A model generated the notes under the pieces. It was not told where the DNA came from, did no database searches, and worked only from the letters and a program-made list of their open reading frames with translations. A program made the position numbers and the translations under genes. Below are positions 25,223 to 34,977 of a DNA stretch of 64,000 nucleotides, piece by piece. Position 1 is the stretch's first letter. Each line of letters starts with the position of its first letter. The DNA comes from Natronosalvus amylolyticus (GTDB taxonomy: Archaea; Halobacteriota; Halobacteria; Halobacteriales; Natrialbaceae): positions 1,116,001 through 1,180,000 of the forward strand of contig NZ_CP101156.1 in assembly GCF_024298845.1 (NCBI RefSeq), written 5' to 3'.

Positions 25223-26872
25223 ATGAAGGGTGCAAACAATTATACAACGAACCGCCGCAACGTGCTGCGGTACACTGCAGGTGCGTCAACGATCGGTCTC
25301 GCGTCACTCGCCGGGTGTATCGGCGATGCTGACGACGATGAAGGTAATGGCAACGGCAACGGAAACGGCAACGGCAACGGAAATGGAAACGGAGTCGATG
25401 CCGACGAACTGACGATAACGCTGTCGCAGTTCCCGGATACGATCGATCCACTCGATCACATTACCGGCGACTACTTCGACATTTACGACCACATTTACGA
25501 GCCGCTGTTCGACTTCGTTCCGGGCGAAGGAATCTTCCCACGCGTCGCCGAAGATTGGGAACCACAGGACAACGGCACGACCGAGGTTTACCTCCGGGAA
25601 GGTGTTAGCTTCCACAACGGCGACACCCTCACGGCCGAGGACGTCGCGTGGACGATCAACCGGACGGTCGACCCGGACATCGGAGTCCAGAGTCCGATCG
25701 GTACATTCGGTCTCGGGTCGATTACCGGTGCTGATGCCGTCGACGACACGACGGTGGCGATCAACTACAACGCCTCCGCTGGCCTCGCCGAATTCGAGTT
25801 CGGGAACTACGCCCGTGCAATGAACCGCCAGTGGGCGATCGACAACTACGACGCCGAAAACGAGGCTATCTCGGGTGCCGACCCCGAAGACTTCAACGGA
25901 ACGGGCCCATACCAGGTCGTCGACTTCGTCTCCGGTGAGGAAATCGTCGTCGAGGCGTTCGACGACTACTGGGGTGACGAGCCACCGTTCGAGACGGTGA
26001 CGTTCAACGCCTCCGGCGAATCGAGCAGCCGTGTCGCCGCGCTGGAAACCGGCGAAGCCGACGTGACGATGAACATCCTGCCAGAAGACGTGAACACGGT
26101 ACAGGAAGCCGAGGGCGTCGATATCCGGAATATTACGAGCTTCCGCACGATCTTCTGTCCGATGAAAAACACGGTCGCCCCGTTCGACAGTCAGGACTTC
26201 CGACAGGCGATGAACTACGCGGTCGACAACGATGCAATCGTCAACGAAATTCTGAGCGGCTTCGGCGAACCGACCAGCCAGCCAGTCGCTCCGGGTATCA
26301 ACGGCTACAACCCCGACCTCGAGCCATACGAGCAAGACATCGGCCGTGCCGAGAGTCTGGTCGAAGACAGTGGCTACGGCGGCGCCGAGATCACGCTCAC
26401 CGCGCCACAGGGCCGGTATCTCAACGACGCTGCCATCGGCGAGCGCGTCGCGGACATGATCGACCAGCTCGACAACGTCAGCTGTGAGGTCGACATCGTC
26501 GACTTCCCGGTCGTCTCCGACGCAAACCAGGCGGGTGTCGACCCCGACGAGTTCGACATCCCGTTCTACATGATCGGTTGGGGTACCATTACGGGTGACA
26601 CCGACTACGGTGTGCAGGGCTTCTTCACGATTCCGGACAACCCAGCACGAACGTTCGACGACGAAGAACTCAGCGACGCTATCCTCGAGACCCAGCAGAT
26701 CGACGACGTCGAGGAACGAACCGCTGCGCTACAGGACGTCAACGCGATGGCTCGAGAGAAGGCGCCGTTCGTCTTCCTCCACACGCAAGAGAGCATTTAC
26801 GGTGCCGAGAGCTCGCTCGAGTGGGAGCCACGAGAAGACGAAACTATCTACGTCTGGGAAATGTCGCGATAA
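25223..26872 (+). CDS. Dpp/Opp-type ABC transporter substrate-binding lipoprotein
   Basis: A 549-residue solute-binding protein of family 5 (peptide/nickel type). The N-terminus has a Tat motif NRRNVLRY (10-17) and lipobox LAGC with lipidated C32, then a Gly-Asn linker (about 41-57) encoded by a hexanucleotide-like repeat, as in many haloarchaeal lipoproteins. The body shows the family pattern DPLDHITGDYFDIYDHIYEPL and GVSFHNGDTLTAEDVAWTINR. It delivers the substrate to the permease pair encoded downstream. The gap to the permease gene holds a small hairpin and a second possible TATA box. Substrate: a peptide or other small molecule, not determined. Confidence 0.9.
   Translation: MKGANNYTTNRRNVLRYTAGASTIGLASLAGCIGDADDDEGNGNGNGNGNGNGNGNGVDADELTITLSQFPDTIDPLDHITGDYFDIYDHIYEPLFDFVPGEGIFPRVAEDWEPQDNGTTEVYLREGVSFHNGDTLTAEDVAWTINRTVDPDIGVQSPIGTFGLGSITGADAVDDTTVAINYNASAGLAEFEFGNYARAMNRQWAIDNYDAENEAISGADPEDFNGTGPYQVVDFVSGEEIVVEAFDDYWGDEPPFETVTFNASGESSSRVAALETGEADVTMNILPEDVNTVQEAEGVDIRNITSFRTIFCPMKNTVAPFDSQDFRQAMNYAVDNDAIVNEILSGFGEPTSQPVAPGINGYNPDLEPYEQDIGRAESLVEDSGYGGAEITLTAPQGRYLNDAAIGERVADMIDQLDNVSCEVDIVDFPVVSDANQAGVDPDEFDIPFYMIGWGTITGDTDYGVQGFFTIPDNPARTFDDEELSDAILETQQIDDVEERTAALQDVNAMAREKAPFVFLHTQESIYGAESSLEWEPREDETIYVWEMSR
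25342..25398 (+). repeat. GGNAAC hexanucleotide repeat encoding a Gly-Asn linker
   Basis: About nine in-frame GGNAAY units lie within the lipoprotein gene and encode alternating Gly and Asn. Such tracts can change length by slippage. Confidence 0.8.
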
Positions 26873-26969
26873 CCCGCGGACCGTCCCAGATGGATTCGTC
26901 GGCGGATGTGCGGCATTCGCCGATCGCTATTTAATGTGTGCTCGAGTGATAACCTTCTTTATTAAAACC

Positions 26970-27001
26970 GTCGGTAACCGGCAAAGACCGACAGTATAAT
27001 T
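26970..27001 (+). promoter_or_regulatory. Hairpin and candidate promoter before the permease genes
   Basis: GTCGGT (26970-26975) can pair with ACCGAC (26987-26992), and GTATAATT (26994-27001) follows about 34 bases before ATG 27032. Together they may let the lipoprotein gene be expressed more strongly than the permeases. Inference from position. Confidence 0.35.
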
Positions 27002-27031
27002 ACTGTTCGTGGATTCTGTGGACCCAATTCG

Positions 27032-28108
27032 ATGGCAATGAGGCAATTTCTGGTCAGACGGCTCTTACAGGGCATTCTCGTCATCTGGGGTGTGGTGACG
27101 GTCCTGTTTGGACTCCGGGCAGTGTCGCCGGGCGATCCCGCGACCTTGATGCTCGGGGAAGGTGCAAACCGCGAACTCGTCGAGCGAGTACGCGAAGAGG
27201 AGGGGTTGAACGAACCCATTTACGTCCAGTACCTCGACTACGTCGGTGGACTGTTACAGGGTGATCTGGGGTACTCCTGGCAGTCAAACCGTGACGTGAC
27301 GGCGATGGTTATCGAGCGGATTCCCGCTACCATCGAGTTGACGATTGCAGCGACGATCGTGGCTATCGTTATCGCAATTCCGCTGGGTGTCGTTTCGGCC
27401 ACCCGTCGGAACGAGCCGTCAGATTACGGGGCGACGCTGTTTTCCCTGCTCGGAATCAGTACACCGAACTTCTGGCTCGGACTGATGTTGATCCTCGTAA
27501 TGAGCGTCTGGTTCGGCATTCCGTATCCGACGATGAGTACGGCGACGGTCCCTGTGGGGGCGGTTCGAATCCCGTATCCGAGCTATATTGGCTACGACTT
27601 CTATGGGTTCCCAACGGGACGACGGGGTGTCGGATTCCCCGATGCCATGCGCGCACTGGTGTTCGATCAGTCAGCGTCTGAACTCGGTGCCTGGCTGCGG
27701 TACATCACGCTGCCGGCACTGACGCTTGGAACCTACTTCACGGCGCTCATCACGCGCCTGACTCGGAGTGGAATGATCGACGAACTCGGGAAGCCCTACG
27801 TGACAGCGACGAAAGCCAAGGGGCTGCCGAACCCGCTGATCCGGTACAAACACGTCCTCCGTAACACGATGATTCCGATTATTACCGTGCTAGGCCTCCA
27901 GATGGGGACGCTCATGGGTGGCGCCGTCATTACCGAAACCGTGTTCAACTGGCCCGGACTCGGACTGCGCCTCGTCGATGCCTTGCGAATCCGTGACTGG
28001 CCGTTGATGCAGGGTATCATCATCTTCATCGCCCTCGCGTTTATCGTTATCAACATCGTCGTCGATGCGCTGTATACCAAACTCAACCCACAGGTGAGCG
28101 CCGAATGA
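27032..28108 (+). CDS. ABC transporter permease, DppB type
   Basis: A 358-residue inner-membrane permease with six predicted helices. The N-terminal signature helix (FLVRRLLQGILVIWGVVTVLFGL) is typical of DppB/OppB, and the EAA-like cytoplasmic loop reads YVTATKAKGLPNPLIRYKHV. It forms a heterodimeric channel with the next gene product. A long external loop lies at about 165-215. The stop overlaps the next start by four bases (ATGA). Confidence 0.92.
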   Translation: MAMRQFLVRRLLQGILVIWGVVTVLFGLRAVSPGDPATLMLGEGANRELVERVREEEGLNEPIYVQYLDYVGGLLQGDLGYSWQSNRDVTAMVIERIPATIELTIAATIVAIVIAIPLGVVSATRRNEPSDYGATLFSLLGISTPNFWLGLMLILVMSVWFGIPYPTMSTATVPVGAVRIPYPSYIGYDFYGFPTGRRGVGFPDAMRALVFDQSASELGAWLRYITLPALTLGTYFTALITRLTRSGMIDELGKPYVTATKAKGLPNPLIRYKHVLRNTMIPIITVLGLQMGTLMGGAVITETVFNWPGLGLRLVDALRIRDWPLMQGIIIFIALAFIVINIVVDALYTKLNPQVSAE

Positions 28109-29106
28109 TTTCCGACCGAATGACGTCGAATCTCAAGCAGACGTTCAAAGAGAGCTTTTTGCCCAAAATTGGACTGGTGTTGCTGCTCGCAATTATCCTG
28201 ATGGCGATCTTTGCCCCACTCCTGGCGACACACGATCCAACGCGAACGGGCCACTACGCCGATACGGGGTCACCATATCCACCGATGGGCCACAGCTACG
28301 AAACACAGATCGCACAAGACGGCGACATCGTCGACATCGAAGTACATCCGACCAGCGAGCACATTCTCGGTACGAACAACGTCGGACAGGACGTGTTCTC
28401 GCGGTTCGTCTACGGAGCTCGCGTCTCGCTCCTGGTGGCTCTCCTGGGAACCGCGCTCGCGCTCGTCATCGGTGTCCCAGTCGGGCTGGTAGCCGGATAC
28501 TATGGCGGGCGTATCGACGACACGTTGATGCGGTCTGCCGACATCATGTTGGCGTTCCCTGGTCTGGTGTTAGCGATGGCGCTGGTGGGCGTCTTCGGCT
28601 CGACACCGATACAGGTGCCCGACCCCATCGTTATGGCAGGATTTGCCGAAGGGATGCCCGAATCGATTCCGATACCGGGTTCGGTGACCGTCGTCGCCGG
28701 ACTCGTTATCTGGGTGTGGTTCGCCCGGGTTGCCCGCGGTGAGGCACTCTCACTTCGTAACCAGGAGTACGTCAAAGCCAGCAAAAGCTTCGGGATGCCC
28801 AACCGGCGAATTCTGACCAAACACATCCTGCCGAACAGTCTGACCCCGATTATCGTCCTCGCGACGATTCAGGTGGCGGCCGTCATCTTGCTCGAGGCCT
28901 CCCTGGCGTATCTCGGCTTCTCCGGGACGACCCTGTCGTGGGGGTACGAAATCGAACGAGGCCAGGACCTGCTGCGAACCCGGCCGTGGATTTCGATGTT
29001 CCCCGGTATCGGGATCATGTTGACGGTGATCGCCGTCAACTTGCTCGGCGACTGGTTCCGTGACGCATTAGATCCGAATATCGAAGGCGACGAACGAGGT
29101 GTCTAA
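28105..29106 (+). CDS. ABC transporter permease, DppC type
   Basis: A 333-residue permease of the DppC/OppC family. It has one N-terminal helix (residues about 20-40), a large external insertion (about 45-95) and five further helices. The EAA loop reads YVKASKSFGMPNRRILTKHI. The sequence ILGTNNVGQDVFSRFVYGAR is a family hallmark. It starts within the last codon of the dppB-like gene, and the ATPase gene begins right after it, so the four transporter genes downstream of the lipoprotein form one unit. Confidence 0.92.
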   Translation: MISDRMTSNLKQTFKESFLPKIGLVLLLAIILMAIFAPLLATHDPTRTGHYADTGSPYPPMGHSYETQIAQDGDIVDIEVHPTSEHILGTNNVGQDVFSRFVYGARVSLLVALLGTALALVIGVPVGLVAGYYGGRIDDTLMRSADIMLAFPGLVLAMALVGVFGSTPIQVPDPIVMAGFAEGMPESIPIPGSVTVVAGLVIWVWFARVARGEALSLRNQEYVKASKSFGMPNRRILTKHILPNSLTPIIVLATIQVAAVILLEASLAYLGFSGTTLSWGYEIERGQDLLRTRPWISMFPGIGIMLTVIAVNLLGDWFRDALDPNIEGDERGV

Positions 29107-29107
29107 G

Positions 29108-30319
29108 ATGAGTGAAACCATACTCCAGATCGACGATCTTTCGACCCAGTTTTTCACCAGCGAGGGGAAGGTAAATGCGGTCCACGGGTTCGATCTCGAA
29201 CTCGAGCGTGGAGAAGTGTTCGGCATCGTCGGAGAGAGCGGCAGTGGCAAGAGTGTCACAGCCCTCTCATTGATGGACCTGGTCGAATCGCCCGGCCGGA
29301 TTACGAGTGGATCGATCGGCTATCGAAACTCGTCGTTCGCCGAGAATATGCGAACGAGGTATCCCGACGCTGTCGACGGTGACCGTGTCGACCTCCGAGC
29401 GATACCAGAGGAGGCCCGCCGCTCGCTTCGTGGCACCGCCTTCAGTATGATCTTCCAGGATCCCGAAAGCAGTTTCAATCCCAGTCTAACAGTTGGGGAA
29501 CAGATCGCCGAAGCGGTCGAGGTCCAACAACGAGCGACGGCGATTCCACGCTCCGGCCGGGCCAAAACGCGGGGACCGGAGTACTCGCTTGGCTCGTACA
29601 TCACGTCGATGGTGCTCCCATCGAAACGGTACGTGAGTGAATCGAGCAAGGAACGAGCAATCGAACTGCTCGAGACGGTGGGCATTCCGGATCCTGCCCA
29701 GCGAGCCGACGAGTATCCACACGAGTACTCCGGTGGGATGCTCCAGCGGGCGATGATCGCCCAGGCCCTCGCAAGCGAGCCTGACGTATTGATCGCCGAC
29801 GAGCCGACGACCGCACTCGACGTCACGATTCAGGCTCAGATTCTCGACCTGTTGAGCGAACTCCAGGCCGAAACCGGCATGACGATTCTGCTCATCACCC
29901 ACAACCTGGGTGTCGTCGCCCGGATGTGCGACCGTGTCGGCGTCATGTACGCCGGCGAGATCGTCGAGCGGGGCACGCTCGAGGACGTGTTCGACGACAC
30001 GGTACATCCCTACACCAAAGGGCTCCTCGGCAGCGTGCCCGACCTCGAGGGAACTGGCGACAGATTGCAGGCGATTGCAGGGAACGTTCCTAGCCTGCTC
30101 GATCACGAGATGGGGGATCGGTGTTACTTCGCCGATCGGTGTCCGAAGGCGATGGATACCTGTCTCGAGAAACCCCCGGCGTTCGACGTCGATGCGAACG
30201 GGAGACACTCGGTCACGTGTTATCTGGCCGAAGAGGACTACGATCCGGACCGAGCGCTCGAGGAAGGGAGATTTGCGACCGAGCAAGCGGCAAGCGATGT
30301 CGGAGGTGGCTCCCAATGA
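29108..30319 (+). CDS. ABC transporter ATPase, DppD type
   Basis: A 403-residue ATPase with Walker A GESGSGKS (about 41-48), signature YSGGMLQRA, Walker B VLIADEPTTALDV and the switch His in LLITHNLG. The C-terminal oligopeptide-transporter segment keeps the cysteine pattern CYFADRCPKAMDTC. An insert of about 60 residues between Walker A and the signature (SGRAKTRGPEYSLGSY region) makes it longer than bacterial DppD. ATG 29108 is chosen; GTG 29099 would overlap the previous gene. Its own stop overlaps the next start (ATGA). Confidence 0.9.
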   Translation: MSETILQIDDLSTQFFTSEGKVNAVHGFDLELERGEVFGIVGESGSGKSVTALSLMDLVESPGRITSGSIGYRNSSFAENMRTRYPDAVDGDRVDLRAIPEEARRSLRGTAFSMIFQDPESSFNPSLTVGEQIAEAVEVQQRATAIPRSGRAKTRGPEYSLGSYITSMVLPSKRYVSESSKERAIELLETVGIPDPAQRADEYPHEYSGGMLQRAMIAQALASEPDVLIADEPTTALDVTIQAQILDLLSELQAETGMTILLITHNLGVVARMCDRVGVMYAGEIVERGTLEDVFDDTVHPYTKGLLGSVPDLEGTGDRLQAIAGNVPSLLDHEMGDRCYFADRCPKAMDTCLEKPPAFDVDANGRHSVTCYLAEEDYDPDRALEEGRFATEQAASDVGGGSQ

Positions 30320-31650
30320 GTTTCGACCAGGTGAGCGAGGAGACCGCAGAGCAACAGACACGAACCGGTCAGACTGACCACCAGCCACTCGTCCGCGTCG
30401 AAGGCTTACGCAAGTACTTCTATGAGAAGGATTCGCTGCTGGACCGATTGCTGGGGAACGAACCGGTTGCCGTTCGGGCCGTCGACGGCCTGCGTTTCGA
30501 CGTTCGCCCCGGCGAAACACTCGGCTTGGTCGGCGAGTCCGGCTGTGGCAAGTCGACCACCGGTGAAACCCTGTTGCATCTCCAGGAGCCGACCGAGGGC
30601 GTCGTCGAGTTCCAGGGCGAGAACGTATACGAACTCGAGGGGGCGGACAAAAACGCGTTCAGACGGAACGCGCAGGTGGTCTTTCAGGACCCGTTCTCGA
30701 GTCTTGACCCCCGGATGACCATCGGAAATACGATTCAACAACCGCTCGAGGTACATAACGTCGGGACGGCGAAAGAACGACGAGAGAAAGCCCAGGAACT
30801 CCTCGAGCGTGTCGGGCTCTCGGCCGATCAGATCGATCGGTATCCACACGAGTTCTCGGGCGGGCAGCGCCAGCGAATCGGGATAGCGCGTGCGCTCGCC
30901 CTCGAACCGGAGTTCGTCGTGCTCGACGAACCGACCAGTGCGCTGGACGTGAGCGTCCAGGCGCAGGTGTTGAACCTCCTCGAGGATCTGCAAGACGATT
31001 TCGGCCTGACGTATCTACTCATCAGCCACGACCTATCCGTGATTCGTCACATCTGTGATCGAGTCGCCGTGATGTACCTGGGCGAAATCGTCGAAATCGG
31101 TCCCGTCGAGGAGATTTTCCAGAACCCGACTCACCCGTACACCGAGGCGCTGCTCGCGAGCGTACCGCGAGCGTCGACTGACGAGCGGGATCGAGAGCGG
31201 CAAACGCTCTCGGGTGACGTTCCATCACCACGTGACCCGCCAAGCGGTTGTCGCTTCCGAACCCGGTGCCCGCAGGTGATCCCACCGGACGACCTCGACC
31301 TCGAACAGCCGGTGTACCGAGACGTTATGAACCTCCGGGAACTCGTCGAACGCGAAACTATCAGCCTCGAGGTCGTGAGTTCCCACGCCGAAGCGACGGA
31401 CGAAGGGCCGCTCGTCGACGAGACACGGATCGACGAATTCGTCGAGGACATCAAAGCCGCGGTCCTCGAGACCACGTTGCCACCACGAGAGGAGGCAGTC
31501 ATCGACGAGGCACTGGGTCATCTGGCAACCGAAGACTGGGACGGGGCAGCCGAGATTCTCAAAGATCGATACGAAAGTCTCTGTGAACGTGAGTCCCCGT
31601 CGTTGGGCGAGGGACCACATCCGGCCGCCTGCCACCTGTACGACGATTGA
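30316..31650 (+). CDS. ABC transporter ATPase, DppF type, with C-terminal insertion
   Basis: A 444-residue ATPase with Walker [10 protein letters not shown], signature [15 protein letters not shown], Walker [14 protein letters not shown] and LLISHDLS. The usual C-terminal motif is split: CRFRTRCPQ is separated from the closing CERESPSL and HPAACHL by about 100 acidic, helical residues, where ordinary DppF proteins have only a few. Start ATG 30316 overlaps the dppD-like stop. It pairs with the preceding ATPase to drive import. Confidence 0.9.
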   Translation: MSFDQVSEETAEQQTRTGQTDHQPLVRVEGLRKYFYEKDSLLDRLLGNEPVAVRAVDGLRFDVRPGETLGLVGESGCGKSTTGETLLHLQEPTEGVVEFQGENVYELEGADKNAFRRNAQVVFQDPFSSLDPRMTIGNTIQQPLEVHNVGTAKERREKAQELLERVGLSADQIDRYPHEFSGGQRQRIGIARALALEPEFVVLDEPTSALDVSVQAQVLNLLEDLQDDFGLTYLLISHDLSVIRHICDRVAVMYLGEIVEIGPVEEIFQNPTHPYTEALLASVPRASTDERDRERQTLSGDVPSPRDPPSGCRFRTRCPQVIPPDDLDLEQPVYRDVMNLRELVERETISLEVVSSHAEATDEGPLVDETRIDEFVEDIKAAVLETTLPPREEAVIDEALGHLATEDWDGAAEILKDRYESLCERESPSLGEGPHPAACHLYDD

Positions 31651-31676
31651 TCTTCGGAACCGACGACGAACTGCGG

Positions 31677-32360
31677 TCAGTTTTCCTCGTCTCGAAGCGA
31701 TTTACTTGCTTCACGCACTTCGCGCATCACACTCGAGATGCGTTCTTCGGCCTCGAGTTCGTCTTCGACGGCCAGGTCGACGCCTTCGACCTCGAGCAGG
31801 AACTTCGCAACCTCGGTCGCCTCGTACATCACGTCGTCGAGTTCCTCGGCGGTGAAGAAATCACACATCGCGCCGTAGAGGAAGGTCGCCCCAGCGGTCC
31901 GAACCTTGTCCTCGAACGACGACCGGGCCTGGTTGACCGCCTGCGGGGTGTAGGTGTCGGTCATAAAGGGCACGAGTTCGGGGAGGTTCTCGCCGATTTT
32001 GGTCATCTCGACGCCCGTCTCGGTTCGGAAATCGGCACACAGTCGTGCAATCGCCCACTCTCGAGCAGTGATGTAGGTCCGGTCGCGGAGGAACTCGTTG
32101 ACCCGGTCGTACTGGGCCCCGTCCATCTTTTTGAACCGGGCGTACTTCTGGACGTCTTTCGGGACTGCACTGTCTTCCTCGAGGTCGGTTTCGTCGGGCA
32201 CGCCGGGCATCGCACCCGACCCATCCGAAGCGTTGCTGGCTTTCTCGTCTGTGGACGGCGACCCACGTGTGTTTTCACTGTCAGTTACTGACTGTTCGTT
32301 CGCTGTCTCTCGTGTCGTCGATTGCCCTCGGTTTTGTCCTGACTCGGGGTCCTCGTCCAT
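31677..32360 (-). CDS. DUF5806-type protein
   Basis: A 227-residue protein. The first 60 residues are low-complexity and acidic; the rest (about 65-225) is a conserved helical domain with YARFKKMDGAQYDRVNEFL, FLYGAMCDFFTAEELDDV and LDDVMYEATEVAKFLLEVEG. I recognise the haloarchaeal DUF5806 pattern but no function. The gene is convergent with the ABC operon, with only 26 bases between, and divergent from the thiolase gene. Confidence 0.75.
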   Translation of the reverse strand: MDEDPESGQNRGQSTTRETANEQSVTDSENTRGSPSTDEKASNASDGSGAMPGVPDETDLEEDSAVPKDVQKYARFKKMDGAQYDRVNEFLRDRTYITAREWAIARLCADFRTETGVEMTKIGENLPELVPFMTDTYTPQAVNQARSSFEDKVRTAGATFLYGAMCDFFTAEELDDVMYEATEVAKFLLEVEGVDLAVEDELEAEERISSVMREVREASKSLRDEEN

Positions 32361-32482
32361 GGACGGTCATTCCGAGACGGTTACAATAAGGATTGTCGTC
32401 GCCGTATGACTGTCGGTAAACTCCACTCGAGTCACCGCCAGTTCTACCGGCATTTAAGTTCGTGAAGGACGTTGCAGGCGGT

Positions 32483-33619
32483 ATGTCACAGACGCCAGTA
32501 ATCGTGCAGGCCGTGCGGACACCACAGGGCAAAGACGACGGCGCTTTCGCCGACGTTCGGAGTGAGGACCTCTCGATTCCGTTGGTCAACGAGATGCTCG
32601 CAGAAACTGGCCTTTCGGGCGAGGACGTCGACGACCTGATGTGGGGGTGTGCCCAGCAGCGCGACGAGCAGGACAACAACATGGCTCGAGTCATCGCGCT
32701 CCTGTCGGACCTGGGCGAGTCCGTCCCGGCGACGACGATCAACCGCTGGTGTGCCTCCTCGATGCAGGCGCTTATCTCCGCGTCGGACGCGATTCGGGCC
32801 GGCCAGCGCGACTGTATCATCGCCGGTGGCGTCGAGAATATGTCACGCGTTCCGATGGGAGACAGCTACGCGACCTTGCACCCGACGCTCGCGACGGAGT
32901 ACAACGTCGGCGAACTCCAGATGGGGATGACCGCGGAGAAAGTCGCCGAGACGTACGACGTCGACCGCGAGACACAGGACGAGTACGCCCTCCAGAGTCA
33001 CCAGCGCGCCCACGCAGCGACCGAGGAGGGTCGCTTCGACGCGCAGATCGTTCCCATCGAGACTGACGAGGGTTCCGTCAGCGAAGACGAGGGAATCCGC
33101 CCGGATACCGACCTCGAGACGCTTGCTGGGTTGCCGACCGTGTTCAAAGGCGACGGAACTGTTACGCCCGGTAACGCCTCACAGATTTCCGACGGTGCGG
33201 CTGGTCTCATGGTCACGAGTGAGGCCTTCGCCGAGGAACACGACCTCGAGGTGTTGGCGACGGTCGGCTCGAACAACGTCGCCGGTGTCGACCCGACGGT
33301 GATGGGAATTGGTCCGGTCCCGGCGACGGAGGGCCTGCTCGAGCGAACCGGTCGCGACATCGACGAGTACGACCTGGTGGAACTCAACGAGGCGTTCGCG
33401 AGTCAGGCGGTCTACTGCCGTGACGAACTGGGTATCGACAACGAGCGCTTCAACGTCAACGGTGGCGCGATTGCCGTCGGGCACCCACTCGGGGCCTCCG
33501 GCGCTCGCCTGCCAGTTACCCTGATTCACGAGTTGCTCGAGCGCGGCGGCGGTCGAGGGTTGGCAACGTTGTGTGTTGGCTTTGGCCAAGGAGCGGCTAT
33601 CGAGTTCGAAGTCGAGTAA
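32483..33619 (+). CDS. Thiolase (acetyl-CoA acetyltransferase family)
   Basis: A 378-residue thiolase. The nucleophile is C90 in NRWCASSMQAL; GHPLGASGAR supplies the catalytic His and LCVGFGQGAA the second Cys. The enzyme either condenses two acyl-CoA units or cleaves a 3-ketoacyl-CoA in beta-oxidation or polyhydroxyalkanoate pathways. Both cysteines and the histidine are present, so this is a catalytic thiolase and not the SCP2-type homologue that often pairs with a DUF35 protein; no DUF35 gene is adjacent. ATG 32483 gives the normal N-terminus (MSQTPVIVQAVRTP). Confidence 0.92.
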   Translation: MSQTPVIVQAVRTPQGKDDGAFADVRSEDLSIPLVNEMLAETGLSGEDVDDLMWGCAQQRDEQDNNMARVIALLSDLGESVPATTINRWCASSMQALISASDAIRAGQRDCIIAGGVENMSRVPMGDSYATLHPTLATEYNVGELQMGMTAEKVAETYDVDRETQDEYALQSHQRAHAATEEGRFDAQIVPIETDEGSVSEDEGIRPDTDLETLAGLPTVFKGDGTVTPGNASQISDGAAGLMVTSEAFAEEHDLEVLATVGSNNVAGVDPTVMGIGPVPATEGLLERTGRDIDEYDLVELNEAFASQAVYCRDELGIDNERFNVNGGAIAVGHPLGASGARLPVTLIHELLERGGGRGLATLCVGFGQGAAIEFEVE

Positions 33620-33647
33620 CGAGACCTATTTTGGGCTTTTGGGTCCA

Positions 33648-33825
33648 TTTTTGGTCCAGATTTTGCGAGCGAGGCGCAAGCCGAGCGAGACAAATGGTGG
33701 GCAGGACAAAAGCTGATTGGTTCAGAGAGCGACCACGTTAGTCGAGGACTGAGCGAACACTTTTTGGTCCAGATTTTGCGAGCGAGGCGCAAGCCGAGCG
33801 AGACAAAAGGTGGGCGGGACAAAAG
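33648..33825. repeat. 65-base direct repeat, two copies
   Basis: Copies at 33648-33712 and 33761-33825 both begin TTTTTGGTCCAGATTTTGCG and end GGACAAAAG, differing at about two positions. Each contains GCGAGCGAGGCGCAAGCC. They lie 48 bases apart downstream of the thiolase gene. No terminal inverted repeats or coding capacity are seen. Confidence 0.85.
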
Positions 33826-33910
33826 GTGGGTGTATAACGTGCCATAGATACTCACTCTCGAGTAATAATCTGTGTAGTTAAGTGATGGGCCGTCGCTTAC
33901 TCGAGTAAGA

Positions 33911-34882
33911 ATGGTCTATTACGCGGGCGTCGACCTCGGCGCAACCAACGTTCGGGCCATCGTTGGTGACGAAAGTGGCCGGTCGCTGGCCTCGAGTCGG
34001 AACGCAACCCCCCGTGGGCCAACCGGGATCGACGTGACCGAGCAGGTCCTCGAGACGCTTCGGGAAGCCTGTGGGACGGCAGGCATCGAACCGGCGCAGG
34101 TCGATGCCGTCGGCATCGGCTCAATCGGTCCCTTCGACCTGGCTGAGGGTGCGGTTATCGATCCGGCGAACCTTCCGGACACGATCGACCGAATTCCATT
34201 GACGGGACCCATTTCGAAACTCGTCGACTCCGATTCCGTCTACCTCCACAACGACACGAACGCGGGGGTGATCGGCGAACGTTTCCACTCCGACCGAAAC
34301 CCCGACGATATGGTGTACGTGACTATCTCCTCGGGGATCGGGGCGGGCGTCTGCTGTGACGGCGGGATTATCGACGGCTGGGACGGCAACGCCGGCGAGG
34401 TTGGCCACTGCGTTGTCGACCCGCGAGGACGACTCACCTGTGGCTGTGGCATCGACGGCCACTGGGAGGCCTACTGCTCGGGGAACAACATCCCCGAATA
34501 CACTCGGCTTCTCGCCGAGGACGACCCGACCATCGAGACTGACCTGCCGCTCGAGGACCCGGATTTCACGGCCAAGGACGTCTTCGATCTCGCGGGCGTC
34601 GACGAACTGGCCGATCACACCATCGAGCAGGTGGCTCACTGGAACGCGATCGGAATTTCGAACATCGTCCACTCTTACGCCCCCCTGGTCGTCTCCCTTG
34701 GGGGTGCCGTCGTCTTACACAATGAGGAACTCGTCGCTGACCCGATCCGCGAGCGGGTGCCCGATATGGTCATGTCGAACGTTCCCGAAATCACCGTCAC
34801 CGATCTTGGTGATGACGTGGTGCTCGAGGGAGCGCTCGCGAGTGCGATGACCGATGGTACCGGAGACCGACGCCGGTTGTAA
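33911..34882 (+). CDS. ROK-family sugar kinase (probable glucokinase)
   Basis: A 323-residue ROK kinase. The phosphate loop is DLGATNVR (8-15), the catalytic Asp lies in HNDTNAG, and the zinc-binding region reads GEVGHCVVD followed by TCGCGIDGHWEAY, with the CxCG of ROK proteins. The fold transfers phosphate from ATP to a hexose such as glucose. The ROK zinc motif usually ends GCxE; here it is GHWE, a common archaeal variant. It stands alone after the direct repeats. Sugar specificity is inferred. Confidence 0.88.
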   Translation: MVYYAGVDLGATNVRAIVGDESGRSLASSRNATPRGPTGIDVTEQVLETLREACGTAGIEPAQVDAVGIGSIGPFDLAEGAVIDPANLPDTIDRIPLTGPISKLVDSDSVYLHNDTNAGVIGERFHSDRNPDDMVYVTISSGIGAGVCCDGGIIDGWDGNAGEVGHCVVDPRGRLTCGCGIDGHWEAYCSGNNIPEYTRLLAEDDPTIETDLPLEDPDFTAKDVFDLAGVDELADHTIEQVAHWNAIGISNIVHSYAPLVVSLGGAVVLHNEELVADPIRERVPDMVMSNVPEITVTDLGDDVVLEGALASAMTDGTGDRRRL

Positions 34883-34977
34883 CACTTACTTCGATTTCTA
34901 TAGCACCTTCGTACGAAGTTCGTATCGTTGCTCGAGGCGGCCCGTTGAATTTTATACCCAGCAGTCAAGGTGAGCGT

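Noticed and set aside
25342-25398. CRISPR-like short repeats
   Set aside because: The repeat is continuous, in frame and encodes a Gly-Asn linker, with no spacers.
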